Part shown: positions 1 to 7,247 of the stretch, in pieces | How positions within the stretch are numbered: the stretch's first letter is position 1 | Layout: every line of letters starts with the position of its first letter | Origin: Bacteroidota bacterium | GTDB lineage: Bacteria; Bacteroidota; Bacteroidia; CAMBQF01 | Reading direction: 5' to 3' | Assembly: GCA_027483285.1 (NCBI GenBank) | Contig: JAIXUZ010000428.1 | Span: forward strand, 1 to 10,998 | Length of the DNA stretch: 10,998 bases | Made by a program: the position numbers and the translations under genes | Notes under the pieces: generated by a model | Told to the model about the DNA's origin: nothing | Seen by the model: only the letters and a program-made list of their open reading frames with translations | Database searches by the model: none

Positions 1-2154
1 AACTGCCAAACTGCTTTTACCGTTACACCGCAAGTCAATAACACTTTTACTTTTATACCAGCCTCATCGGGCACAGCACCTTTTACTTATACATGGAACT
101 TTGGCGATGGCCCCAACGCAACCTCATCAGCAAGTATTACCCATACCTATACAACACCAGGCTCTTACACTGTTTGTGTATACGCTACCGATGCTAACGG
201 CTGCATTTCTAACTACTGCCAGCAGGTAACTGTTACAAACACAAACTGCAACGCATCGTTTAACCCAACCTTGCTTAATAACACTTTTACATACAATCTC
301 AACCCAACTACTCCAGGTGGCACATGGACCATAACACCCGGTAGTTTTTTACAGCCCGACCCTAATGGAATTGTTACATTCCCTAACGCTGGTTTGTACT
401 CTATTTGCTATACTGCACCAGGCAACAACGGCACATCCTGCACACTGTGCGATAGCCTTGTTGTTGGCAACCCTAACGGCGGTTGCACCGCAGGCTTTAC
501 AACACAACCCAATGGTAACGACTCTTTAGGCTGGGTGTTTGTTGGCACATTTGATGGTCAGGTTAATAACCAGGCCACTTATACCTGGGATTTTGGCGAT
601 GGAAATACCGGAGTGGGAGGCCCAACAACGCAACACTACTACCAAACACCTGGTATATACAACGTTTGTGTTATTGTTAGCTACAATGGCTGCACCGCAA
701 CTTATTGTAATGTGGTTTATGCCGGTGGAAATATTAATGGTGGTTGCGACGCATCTTTTACTTTTACTGATGCTAACCTGTTAAACAGCTATGTTTTTAT
801 CCCCGTAAACAATGGTAATACATACAGCCACTTATGGGATTTTGGCGATGGCACACAATCAACCCAACAGTCGCCAATACATACTTTTACTGGAAACGGT
901 ATTTACCTTGTTTGCCACACTTTGTTTAACAATAATGGCTGTCAGGATACCGAGTGTTACAACATAACTGTAAACGATAGCTCTAACACAGGCTGCCAGG
1001 CATATTTCTACGGAAACCCTTTTGACCCTAGCAATAGCAACGACCTTGCATGGCAGTTTACCGACTACTCTGTAAGCGGCGATAGCCTGAACCCTATTAT
1101 TGGCTGGACATGGAGCTTTGGTGATGGATCAAGCTCTACATTACAAAATCCAACCCACGACTACGCTACCGGAGGCTCTTACGTTGTATGCTTAACTGTA
1201 TGGAACAATAGCGGTTGCCAAAGCACATACTGCGACTCTCTTGTTGTTGGTGGCGGTAATAATCCAAACATTATAAGCGGCACAGTTTACACCAGCGTTA
1301 ACACTACTGCAAGTGTTGCTTATGTATTCTTACTACGTTTTGACTACCCTAACAGCGAACTGGTGCCTGCAGGCGCAGAAGTAACCAACAACGGCAATTA
1401 TGTATTTAGCAATGTAGCCAATGGCGACTATGTAGTTAAAGCTGCTTTAACACCTAACGACCCTTTATATGCCGTGCGCATACCAACCTACCATACAGCG
1501 GCTTTGCTTTGGAACTTTGGCGATGTTATATCTATCAACAACAACTCTTACACCACCGGCGATATTTATATGATAGCAGCATCAAACAACGGTGGGCCGG
1601 GCTTTATTGGCGGCTCTGTAGATTGGGCTGATACTTTGCGCGCAGCTGCCGACTTTAGCGGTGCTACGGTAATACTACAAACCATAGCAGGCGATAATAT
1701 TGCTTATACTACTGCCGATACCGATGGTAACTACAGCTTTAACAACCTTGCGTATGGTACCTACAAGTTGTATGCTGATTTCCCCGGATACTCAGGCGAC
1801 CCAACATTTGTAACCCTTACACCTATTGCCGATTCTGTAAACAACGCACAGATATTACTTGGCCCTGCCACAATTACCAGTGTGGAAGAAACCAGCGCTA
1901 TAGACGGGGTAACAGTGTTCCCTAACCCTACTACCGATAATGCAACATTAATGGTTGAAACATCGAAAACCGCCCAGCTAAACCTAACAATTGTTAATAT
2001 GGTTGGCCAGGTTGTAGATAGCCAAACTGTAAATGCTTTTACAGGCAAAAACATGGTACAACTAAATACCGATGGGTTAGCCCAGGGAGTTTATACCATT
2101 GTATTGCGCGATAGCAATGGTGTTGCCAAAGTACAAAGGTTAATAAAACAATAG
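1..2154 (+). CDS. Secreted multi-PKD protein with T9SS type A sorting domain (5' end missing)
   Basis: The frame is open from base 1, so the gene starts outside the window; the ATG at 271 is internal. The 717 visible residues hold five tandem PKD-type repeats (starting near residues 2, 83, 162, 249 and 332). Four have the PKD signature W-x-F-G-D-G (FGDG at residues 34-37, 198-201, 281-284, 373-376). Residues about 420-620 form two beta-sandwich modules of the carboxypeptidase-regulatory/SdrD-B type (ISGTVY...GNYVFSNV; GGSVDW...GNYSFNNL). Residues about 635-717 are a T9SS type A sorting domain (FPNP at 640-643, ending in basic VQRLIKQ). Such proteins are exported by Sec, cross the outer membrane by T9SS, and have the C-terminal domain removed on release or surface attachment. 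The role is probably adhesion or scaffolding at the cell surface; any catalytic domain would lie upstream. The domain calls are firm; the specific role is inference. Confidence 0.93.
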   Translation, partial: NCQTAFTVTPQVNNTFTFIPASSGTAPFTYTWNFGDGPNATSSASITHTYTTPGSYTVCVYATDANGCISNYCQQVTVTNTNCNASFNPTLLNNTFTYNLNPTTPGGTWTITPGSFLQPDPNGIVTFPNAGLYSICYTAPGNNGTSCTLCDSLVVGNPNGGCTAGFTTQPNGNDSLGWVFVGTFDGQVNNQATYTWDFGDGNTGVGGPTTQHYYQTPGIYNVCVIVSYNGCTATYCNVVYAGGNINGGCDASFTFTDANLLNSYVFIPVNNGNTYSHLWDFGDGTQSTQQSPIHTFTGNGIYLVCHTLFNNNGCQDTECYNITVNDSSNTGCQAYFYGNPFDPSNSNDLAWQFTDYSVSGDSLNPIIGWTWSFGDGSSSTLQNPTHDYATGGSYVVCLTVWNNSGCQSTYCDSLVVGGGNNPNIISGTVYTSVNTTASVAYVFLLRFDYPNSELVPAGAEVTNNGNYVFSNVANGDYVVKAALTPNDPLYAVRIPTYHTAALLWNFGDVISINNNSYTTGDIYMIAASNNGGPGFIGGSVDWADTLRAAADFSGATVILQTIAGDNIAYTTADTDGNYSFNNLAYGTYKLYADFPGYSGDPTFVTLTPIADSVNNAQILLGPATITSVEETSAIDGVTVFPNPTTDNATLMVETSKTAQLNLTIVNMVGQVVDSQTVNAFTGKNMVQLNTDGLAQGVYTIVLRDSNGVAKVQRLIKQ
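4..1250 (+). repeat. Five tandem PKD repeats with a four-cysteine framework
   Basis: Units start at bases 4, 247, 484, 745 and 994, each about 80-90 codons long. Each opens with C-x-(A/T)-x-F or C-x-A-F and closes with a (V/I)-C segment, then G-C or S-C, then x-C, so every unit keeps four cysteines. Units 1, 3, 4 and 5 have the FGDG turn. Unit 2 (247-483) lacks it but keeps all four cysteines and the fold-like spacing. Linkers between units are Gly/Asn-rich. In the oxidising periplasm or cell exterior the cysteines could form disulfides, which is inference from their even number and conserved spacing. Confidence 0.85.
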
Positions 2155-2172
2155 TGCTTGCCTACCCTAATC

Positions 2173-2194
2173 CCCTCCTGATAAAAAGGGAGGG
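2173..2194. repeat. Small GC-rich inverted repeat downstream of the PKD gene
   Basis: CCCTCC at 2173-2178 pairs with GGAGGG at 2189-2194 around a 10-nt AT-rich loop. It lies within a CCCTAATCCCC...GGGAGGGAATAAGG context. No T-run follows, so it is not a convincing terminator by itself. It could be a member of an intergenic palindrome family or help protect the transcript 3' end. Confidence 0.4.
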
Positions 2195-2250
2195 AATAAG
2201 GACCCCGATTTGCTTTATGTATAATGTGTAATAGATTCTGTTAGTTCAGG

Positions 2251-2284
2251 AAAAGCCCACCATGCAAATGGTGGGCTTTTTTTT
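2251..2284 (+). terminator. Intrinsic (rho-independent) terminator after the PKD gene
   Basis: A perfect 12-bp stem is formed by AAAAGCCCACCA (2251-2262) and TGGTGGGCTTTT (2269-2280), with a 6-nt loop and a run of eight T residues (2277-2284). This is a textbook intrinsic terminator ending transcription of the T9SS gene about 100 bases after its stop codon. The A-run on the left arm means it could also work in the other direction. It insulates the downstream TerC gene, so that gene needs its own promoter. Confidence 0.88.
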
Positions 2285-2323
2285 ATTAATACATCAAAGC
2301 GTTAATGGCGTATATGTGAACAA

Positions 2324-2352
2324 TCTGTGTATTTTAGTATTGCATATATTTA
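2324..2352 (+). promoter_or_regulatory. Possible Bacteroidota-type promoter for the TerC gene
   Basis: TATATTTA at 2345-2352 matches the Bacteroidota -7 element TANNTTTG except at the last base. TCTG at 2324-2327 is one mismatch from the -33 TTTG, with a 17-base spacer. The predicted transcript would begin just upstream of the ATG at 2376. A promoter is required here because a strong terminator lies directly upstream, but the motif match is weak. Confidence 0.28.
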
Positions 2353-2375
2353 CCAAAAACAATTCAAGAAAAACA

Positions 2376-3068
2376 ATGACAGAAGCAATAGTTCCATTAA
2401 TTTCTTTAATTGCGCTGGAAGTAATTCTGGGCATAGATAACATTATTTTTATTTCCATTCTGGCTGATAAATTGCCTGAAAACCAACGCAACAAACTCAG
2501 GTATTGGGGCATAGGGCTGGCTATGGTAATGCGTTTATGCTTGTTGGCCTTTATTGCGTGGATATTAAAATTAGACCAAACCTTGTTTACACTATTTAAA
2601 ATTGACTTTTCAGGTAAAGGGCTGATATTAATTATAGGGGGGCTATTTTTAATCTATAAAAGTACCAAAGAAATTTATCATAAAACCGAGATTAGTAATG
2701 ATGACGGTCCGAATGTTCCGCAAAAAAGCAGCTTTAAAAAACTGCTTTTAGAAGTATTAATATTAGACCTGGTTTTTTCAGTAGATTCTATTATTACTGC
2801 CGTTGGTATGGTTCAGGAGCTTTGGGTAATGTATACAGCAGTAATAGTAACAGTTGTTATTATGCTTTTTGCATCTAAACCCATAAGTGAGTTTATCAGA
2901 AAACATCCCTCATTTAAAATTCTGGCCTTATGCTTTTTAATGATGATTGGCGTTTCTCTGCTGGCTGAAGGGCTTCATTTTGAAATTCCCAAAGGTTACA
3001 TCTATTTCTCTATGGCATTTGCGTTTTTAGTTGATGTAATTCAAATGAAAACGGTTAAGCAAAAATAA
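2376..3068 (+). CDS. TerC/YgdQ-family integral membrane protein (probable metal-ion exporter)
   Basis: The protein has 230 residues with about seven hydrophobic segments. The first hallmark motif, E-V-I-L-G-I-D-N (E15, D21, N22), lies in TM1. The second, E-V-L-I-L-D-L-V-F-S-V-D-S (E126, D131, D137), follows a charged loop at residues about 98-122. These paired acidic intramembrane motifs define the TerC fold. Characterised members (E. coli Alx, B. subtilis YceF and YkoY) are linked to Mn2+ export, and others to tellurite resistance, so cation efflux across the inner membrane is likely; the ion is not determinable here. The start at 2376 was chosen because the motif then sits at the family-typical N-terminus; an in-frame ATG at 2262 lies in the terminator loop and would add 38 unlike residues. 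The gene is AT-rich relative to the flanks and heads a co-oriented group with the MscS and DUF2490 genes. Confidence 0.88.
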   Translation: MTEAIVPLISLIALEVILGIDNIIFISILADKLPENQRNKLRYWGIGLAMVMRLCLLAFIAWILKLDQTLFTLFKIDFSGKGLILIIGGLFLIYKSTKEIYHKTEISNDDGPNVPQKSSFKKLLLEVLILDLVFSVDSIITAVGMVQELWVMYTAVIVTVVIMLFASKPISEFIRKHPSFKILALCFLMMIGVSLLAEGLHFEIPKGYIYFSMAFAFLVDVIQMKTVKQK

Positions 3069-3192
3069 AACGGAATGAACCTACAGAACAGTTTTTTAAA
3101 CAAGAGCCGGGCTGCTTAAATTAATGCATCAATACTTCATAAAATCATTAATCTAATCAGTATAAAAAATAAAAACGAGTCATAAATAAACC

Positions 3193-3708
3193 ATGCAAAT
3201 GTCAAAAATTCAGATTGTTGAAACCCTAATAATAATAGGCCTATACATTATTTCGTATTTTATATTTAAGCTGGTTGTAAATAATTTTCTAAAAAAAACC
3301 AAACTGGAAAGAGGTAGAAGAAAAATGGCTATCAGGTCAATTCAACTATTTACAACAATAACAGCTATTATATTTTTAACGGGGATTTGGGGCTTTAAAC
3401 AAAGCGAAATAGCATTATTTGCCAGCACCATTCTTACAGCGTTAGGTATTGCATTTTTTGCTCAATGGTCATTACTATCAAATATCACATCAAGTATTTT
3501 AATTTTCTTTAACCACCCTTTAAAAATAGGAGTTACAATAAAAGTTTTGCATAAAGACTATCACTATGAAGGAGAAGTAACTGATTTGAATTATTTTTTT
3601 GTGTCTTTAAAAACAAAAGATAACGAAATAATTACAGTACCTAACTCTCATTTTTTCAGCCAGTCATATAGTATATGCGAACAAAAAGAAACTCAAAAGC
3701 AAAACTAA
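3193..3708 (+). CDS. Short MscS-type mechanosensitive channel family protein
   Basis: The protein has 171 residues. Hydrophobic segments lie at about 6-28 and 50-68, followed by the MscS pore-helix and beta-domain junction: a TALGIAFFAQWSLLSNITSS stretch near 82-102, then FFNHPLKIG and a short beta domain (GEVTDLNYFFVSLKT, NEIITVPNSHF). The PNS motif at the end of the beta domain is typical. The protein ends shortly afterwards, so the large C-terminal alpha/beta cage of E. coli MscS is missing. MscS channels release ions and osmolytes from the cytoplasm under membrane tension. The start could also be the ATG at 3199. The stop codon is followed directly by the ATG of the DUF2490 gene, implying co-transcription and translational coupling. 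Confidence 0.85.
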   Translation: MQMSKIQIVETLIIIGLYIISYFIFKLVVNNFLKKTKLERGRRKMAIRSIQLFTTITAIIFLTGIWGFKQSEIALFASTILTALGIAFFAQWSLLSNITSSILIFFNHPLKIGVTIKVLHKDYHYEGEVTDLNYFFVSLKTKDNEIITVPNSHFFSQSYSICEQKETQKQN

Positions 3709-4431
3709 ATGAGAATAGCATATTTAACTATACTTATATCTTGCTTAACAATAAATAACCTGACTGCACAAAAATTTGATTTAGGTAGCTGGAATATTAT
3801 TAATTTAAAATACAATATAAATGATAAATGGAGCGCGTTTGGCGAGTTACAGCTACGCTCACTAAAATTTTATAACAATTTCCATTATTACGAATACAAA
3901 GCAGGCTTTAATTACAAAGTTGGCAAAAATGTGAAATTCAGTTTAGGTGCCGGAAGCTATCAAACTTATAGAGAAGGGGGAAATTTTGTTTTACCAAAAA
4001 ACAATAATGAATTTAGAATTTGGCCTCAGGTTATTCTATTTCAATCAATTGGTAAACTTAAAATTGAACAGCGGTATAGGGCTGAGTTTAGGTTTACAAC
4101 TAATGGTTACCGAAACCGTTATCGTTACAGGTTTGGCCTATCTTATCCTTTCGGAAAAGATACGAAGGGTTTTAAACCGTTTCAAATTAGTGCCAGCAAT
4201 GAGTTATTTTTTACAGATAAAGAACCGTATTTTGAAAGGAATAGGCTATTGTTTGCATTTAATTTAAGACCATCAAAAGCAACAACTATACAAATTGGGT
4301 ACCTACATCAATTTGACTATAAAATAAATGATGAGACAGGGCGAGACTTTTTCCAAATTGGTTATTTTATTGAACTATTTAAAAAACAGTCGTCCAACAA
4401 AATAATTGATATGGATATCAAAGATAATTAA
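3709..4431 (+). CDS. DUF2490 family predicted outer-membrane beta-barrel protein
   Basis: The protein has 240 residues, with a signal peptide of about 20 residues (hydrophobic core ILISCLTI, cleavage near LTAQ). The mature part shows alternating aromatic strands and DUF2490 landmarks: an early W (SWNIINLKYNINDKWSAFGELQLRS), E-F-R-I-W-P-Q, the E-Q-R-Y-R-A-E-F-R-F stretch, the R-N-R-Y-R-Y-R-F-G-L-S-Y-P run, and a late F-E-R-N-R strand. DUF2490 proteins are predicted small outer-membrane barrels of unknown function, common in Bacteroidota. The ATG begins immediately after the MscS stop codon, so the two are probably coupled. The gene is very AT-rich. A role in passage across the outer membrane, alongside the TerC and MscS proteins of the inner membrane, is inference from the neighbourhood. 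Confidence 0.82.
   Translation: MRIAYLTILISCLTINNLTAQKFDLGSWNIINLKYNINDKWSAFGELQLRSLKFYNNFHYYEYKAGFNYKVGKNVKFSLGAGSYQTYREGGNFVLPKNNNEFRIWPQVILFQSIGKLKIEQRYRAEFRFTTNGYRNRYRYRFGLSYPFGKDTKGFKPFQISASNELFFTDKEPYFERNRLLFAFNLRPSKATTIQIGYLHQFDYKINDETGRDFFQIGYFIELFKKQSSNKIIDMDIKDN
4406..4421. terminator. Weak AT-rich hairpin, possible terminator for the minus-strand gene
   Basis: TTGATAT (4406-4412) and ATATCAA (4415-4421) form a perfect inverted repeat with a 2-base centre, inside the last codons of the DUF2490 gene. Read on the minus strand it lies just beyond the stop of the convergent gene at 4446 and is followed by a T-rich TTATTTTGTT run. The stem has only two G:C pairs, so termination would be inefficient. 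Confidence 0.22.
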
Positions 4432-4445
4432 ATCAATAAACACCT

Positions 4446-5921
4446 CTATTTACCTGTCTTTTCACTTAGCCACTCAGTATAGCTTATTACCTGCCCATCA
4501 GCAGATTCGGGGGTCTTGATGAAGTTATTTATGCGGATAAGCAACTTTTTATTGTCTTTTAAAATGGGGCTTTCGGTAAGGTCTGATATGATAGACATAA
4601 ACTCCTTTTCGCGGGCATAAGGCTCTTGTTTCAACAGGTCTTTAAAATTCTTTTTAACCTGGTTAATGCGGTATTGCAGGTAGTCGAAGTCGTTAGTTTC
4701 ATACCGCACAATAAGCTCTGCAACGGCAATTTTCAGCTGCAAGTCAGTAGCCGAATTGGTGTAGCCCTCGGTTTGGTACAACTCGTTAAAATAGCGCACA
4801 CTCTGCCTGTAGTTTTGCTTGCCAAACCAAAGTATAGCCAGGTTTAGCGGCACAAACAGGGCGTAGAAATCGAGCTTCTTCAGGTTGGTTTGGGTTTGCA
4901 TAAACTCTATCTCCTTTATCGCCTTATCGATATCGGTTTCAGAGTAAATATTTACCATGGCATTGTAGTAAAAGAAGATGTATTTGTTGAAGAAGTTGGT
5001 GTAGGAAATGCCGGGCCCGCCAACCCCGCCCGACAGGGCATCTTTCAACGTTTTAGCCTGCGCTTTGGCCATGTCAAAATTGCGTAGTTTTAGCAGCGCG
5101 TTAATACGGTATACCAGCATTTGCAGGTACATTTCTTTATGGCCTTTGGCAAATAAGCCTAAGCGGTTAAATGTTGATTGTGCATCGGCAACGTATTGCT
5201 CAAGGGCAAGGTAATCGTGCTTTTGCAAAAGGATTTGTGTAACCGCGCGGAACATACCCACCATAAGGCGGGGACTGGTTTCAACAGCGGTGTTATTAGC
5301 CGAATAGGTTTTGGTAATCTTCTCCAGCAACTTAACAACGGGTTCCCTGCCTACCGAGAAATTCTGGCTAAGCTTTAGCCTATGGCTTACCACGGCCACA
5401 ATATCATCAATACGCCTAAACTCGGTAAGGCGCTCCTGGTTGGCTTTGCGCTTTTCAATATAACGCTCAGGGTCTATACCTGTAACCTCGCGAGACAGGC
5501 GGATATACTCGCCATACACAATATCCATCAACTCATAATTCTCTGTAGTCTCGGCCTGCTTCTCTGCCTTTTTAAGAAAATATATAGCAGGCTGAAAAAG
5601 CCTTTTGCCCAAACAATGCCTGGCCATTTGCAGGTGCTGGTAGGCAATGTTATCATTCTCATCAATATACTGTAAAACAAGGCTTTGGCTTAGCAAACCT
5701 ATCAGCCGGTTTTTTAGGCGGTAAAAGGCTGATGGGTTGCCTTTAGCATACAGCTTATTTATAATAACCTCATCATCATATCCATCAGCGCTTCTGCGTA
5801 TATAGTCAAACAGGGTTTCATCCTTACGCATATCATCCGACGCGTATTTTGAAATAAATAATTTGAAGTACCTTGCTTCTTCTTTACTAAGAGAAACCAC
5901 TAATTCGTTTAATATCTGCAT
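4446..5921 (-). CDS. Cytoplasmic alpha-helical (TPR-like) repeat protein of unknown function
   Basis: The protein has 491 residues from the chosen start; an in-frame ATG at 5966 would give 506. The 5921 start was preferred because the protein then opens with an amphipathic helix (MQILNELVVSLSKEEARYFK), while the 15-residue extension (MAYTSYFYHN...) looks like untranslated sequence; neither start has a clear ribosome-binding site. There is no signal peptide or membrane segment, so it is likely cytoplasmic. The sequence is almost wholly helical, with repeated hydrophobic-aromatic helix pairs (AYQHLQMARHCLGKRLFQPA near 109-130; ALLKLRNFDMAKAQAKTLKD in the middle; FGKQNYRQSVRYFNELYQTEG towards the end) that look like degenerate TPR units, suggesting a protein-protein scaffold. 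I do not recognise a named family. It is convergent with the DUF2490 gene (14-nt gap) and divergent from the T9SS gene at 6002. Confidence 0.85.
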   Translation of the reverse strand: MQILNELVVSLSKEEARYFKLFISKYASDDMRKDETLFDYIRRSADGYDDEVIINKLYAKGNPSAFYRLKNRLIGLLSQSLVLQYIDENDNIAYQHLQMARHCLGKRLFQPAIYFLKKAEKQAETTENYELMDIVYGEYIRLSREVTGIDPERYIEKRKANQERLTEFRRIDDIVAVVSHRLKLSQNFSVGREPVVKLLEKITKTYSANNTAVETSPRLMVGMFRAVTQILLQKHDYLALEQYVADAQSTFNRLGLFAKGHKEMYLQMLVYRINALLKLRNFDMAKAQAKTLKDALSGGVGGPGISYTNFFNKYIFFYYNAMVNIYSETDIDKAIKEIEFMQTQTNLKKLDFYALFVPLNLAILWFGKQNYRQSVRYFNELYQTEGYTNSATDLQLKIAVAELIVRYETNDFDYLQYRINQVKKNFKDLLKQEPYAREKEFMSIISDLTESPILKDNKKLLIRINNFIKTPESADGQVISYTEWLSEKTGK

Positions 5922-5976
5922 AGCTGAACGCGTAAGATTATGATAAAAATATGATGTATAAGCCAAACTTCCAAAT

Positions 5977-5984
5977 TACATTTG
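5977..5984 (+). promoter_or_regulatory. Candidate -7 promoter element for the small T9SS gene
   Basis: TACATTTG is an exact match to the Bacteroidota -7 consensus TANNTTTG, 17 bases before the ATG at 6002. Only a degenerate -33 element is visible (TATG at 5950-5953, 23-base spacer). The leader would be very short, about a dozen bases, which is not rare in this phylum. Confidence 0.33.
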
Positions 5985-6001
5985 TATAAAGCCACGAAAG
6001 A

Positions 6002-6715
6002 ATGAAGTCCCGCTGCTATATATATATCGTCCCCTTACTGATGCTGTTAGCGCTTACACAAAGCCTTTCAGCGCAGGTGTTAGCCCCCGTTATTAAAGTT
6101 GAAAACGTTGCGGGCTTACCCGACACATGCTATTTAGACAGCACCTACCAGGTTAGCTTTAATGTTGTTAACCTTACCCAAGGCAGCGTTTACCAAGGCC
6201 CACTGGCTGTGCTTTACAGCTATAACGACACTACCCAAATGCCCGGCATTCTAATTGTAGCCGAAACCAATATTACCATATCGCCCCAAAACCCTATTAA
6301 CTATATAGAGGATTTTACCTTTTACAGCGAATATTTTGTACTGGGCGGCGGCATCACCACGGTGGTGGTTTGGCCGCAGGTAGGCTCTCCCACGGGCGAA
6401 CCGTTTATTAAACAGGTACTTTTAATTGACCTGAATGCTGTTGGGCTTGATGAACGAAACAACAACCCCGGCGATGTAAATTTATTCCCCAACCCGGCCA
6501 ACGACAGATTAATTGTAGGTGCAAACGGGTTAAAATCAACGCTTGAACGGGTAAGAATTTTCAACCTTTCAGGCCAGCTGGTTTTAGATGCTAAAAACGA
6601 ATCGGGCACCGAACAACACCTTACCCTCGACATTGCCAATTTAAGCAGCGGTGTATATATTTTAGAAGCCGTTACGCCCAAAGGGGCTATCAGGAAGAAG
6701 TTTGTGAAGCTGTAA
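6002..6715 (+). CDS. Small secreted protein with T9SS type A sorting domain
   Basis: The protein has 237 residues. Residues 1-24 are a Sec signal peptide (hydrophobic IVPLLMLLALTQSLSA, cleavage before Q25). Residues about 28-145 form a beta-rich Ig-like region without recognisable catalytic residues (a TYQVSFNVVNLTQGSVYQGP stretch, then FTFYSEYFVLGGGITTVVVW). It reads like a domain describing 'valued' beta-sandwich surface proteins rather than an enzyme. Residues about 155-237 are the type A sorting domain (FPNP at 162-165, VRIFNLSGQLV, LSSGVYIL, basic FVKL end). It should be secreted through T9SS and either released or anchored. The gene is monocistronic by position: divergent from the helical-repeat gene and convergent with the DUF1501-type operon (88 bases between stop codons). 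Its function is unknown; structural or adhesive roles are inference. Confidence 0.87.
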   Translation: MKSRCYIYIVPLLMLLALTQSLSAQVLAPVIKVENVAGLPDTCYLDSTYQVSFNVVNLTQGSVYQGPLAVLYSYNDTTQMPGILIVAETNITISPQNPINYIEDFTFYSEYFVLGGGITTVVVWPQVGSPTGEPFIKQVLLIDLNAVGLDERNNNPGDVNLFPNPANDRLIVGANGLKSTLERVRIFNLSGQLVLDAKNESGTEQHLTLDIANLSSGVYILEAVTPKGAIRKKFVKL

Positions 6716-6803
6716 ACAGCTACATAGCAAGTGGGTTAATTGTATGTTTCATATTTTAATTGCAAATCCCGCTTCTCACTTCTCTCTCTCCTCACTCCTC
6801 TGC

Positions 6804-7247
6804 CTACTGATTCAACGTTATTACAGGCGATGTAGCTACGTTGCTTTTGTTTCCTGCGCGGTCTACTATATAAATAGAGTAAGTAACTGTTTCGCTTGTG
6901 CCTCCATTCAGTATAGGTGCACCAGCCAGTTTAACATTCAGGTTGCCCTGTATTGCAACATCAGAGCCCGATGGGGCCAACTGCTGCACACGGTATTTAT
7001 ACTCCACCTGGTTGCGGCCATCGGTTAAAAACAGGTTGTATACGTTAGGGTCGTTCTCGCCTAAATCGCCATTGCCATCGCGGTAAAAAACAGTAAACGT
7101 AATGGTATCATTATAGGCCTGCGCATTGGTAGGCGATACGCTTGCAATTTCTATATAAGGCGTATCTTCCAGGGGCTTGTCTTTTTTACAAGCCGTAAAG
7201 GTTAGTATGGCAAACGCCGCAAGGGCGGTATAGTATTTTGCTCTCAT
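6804..7247 (-). CDS. Small Ig-like lipoprotein, last gene of the DUF1501 operon
   Basis: The protein has 147 residues. A lipoprotein signal (hydrophobic AALAAFAILTF) ends in a lipobox F-T-A-C with the acylated cysteine at C20, followed by KKD. The mature part is a single beta-sandwich-like domain (PYIEIASVSPTNAQAYNDTI) with an acidic D-G-N-G-D-L-G-E-N-D loop that has the spacing of a calcium-binding loop, and a closing YSIYIVDRAGNKSN strand pair reminiscent of cadherin/fibronectin-type domains. The ATG overlaps the stop codon of the cytochrome gene by one base (TAATG), so the two are translationally coupled. It probably acts as an accessory or binding partner of the cytochrome and DUF1501 proteins at the membrane; no catalytic motif is visible. 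Confidence 0.82.
   Translation of the reverse strand: MRAKYYTALAAFAILTFTACKKDKPLEDTPYIEIASVSPTNAQAYNDTITFTVFYRDGNGDLGENDPNVYNLFLTDGRNQVEYKYRVQQLAPSGSDVAIQGNLNVKLAGAPILNGGTSETVTYSIYIVDRAGNKSNVATSPVITLNQ

Noticed and set aside
271..273. ATG at 271 as the start of the PKD protein.
   Set aside because: The same frame is open to base 1 and encodes a full PKD repeat with FGDG before this codon, so it is an internal Met.
1501..1530. A W-N-F-G-D sequence at residues about 504-508 as a sixth PKD domain.
   Set aside because: It lacks the final Gly, the cysteine framework and the PKD strands, and sits inside a carboxypeptidase-regulatory-like module whose family often has a W-x-x-A/G-D segment at this place.
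2262..2375. An N-terminal extension of the TerC protein starting at the ATG at 2262.
   Set aside because: That ATG lies inside the loop of the intrinsic terminator, and the 38 added residues do not fit the TerC N-terminus; the ATG at 2376 puts the E-x5-D-N motif at the expected position.
3120..3152. Inverted repeat ATTAATG (3120-3126) / CATTAAT (3146-3152) between the TerC and MscS genes as an operator or terminator.
   Set aside because: Seven AT-rich pairs with a 19-base spacer and no T-run; expected often by chance in sequence of this composition.
3190..3201. The 12-mer ACCATGCAAATG occurs at both 2259-2270 and 3190-3201.
   Set aside because: One copy is a terminator loop and the other a start codon region; the flanks do not match, so it is most likely chance.
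4626..5675. Several plus-strand open frames opposite the helical-repeat gene (4446-5921).
   Set aside because: They lie antisense to a long coherent frame and show no domain, signal or start context of their own.
6771..6803. Pyrimidine-rich CT tract (CTTCTCTCTCTCCTCACTCC type) between the convergent genes as a regulatory or triplex element.
   Set aside because: It is short, imperfect and placed at the 3' ends of two genes; it looks like low-complexity intergenic sequence.
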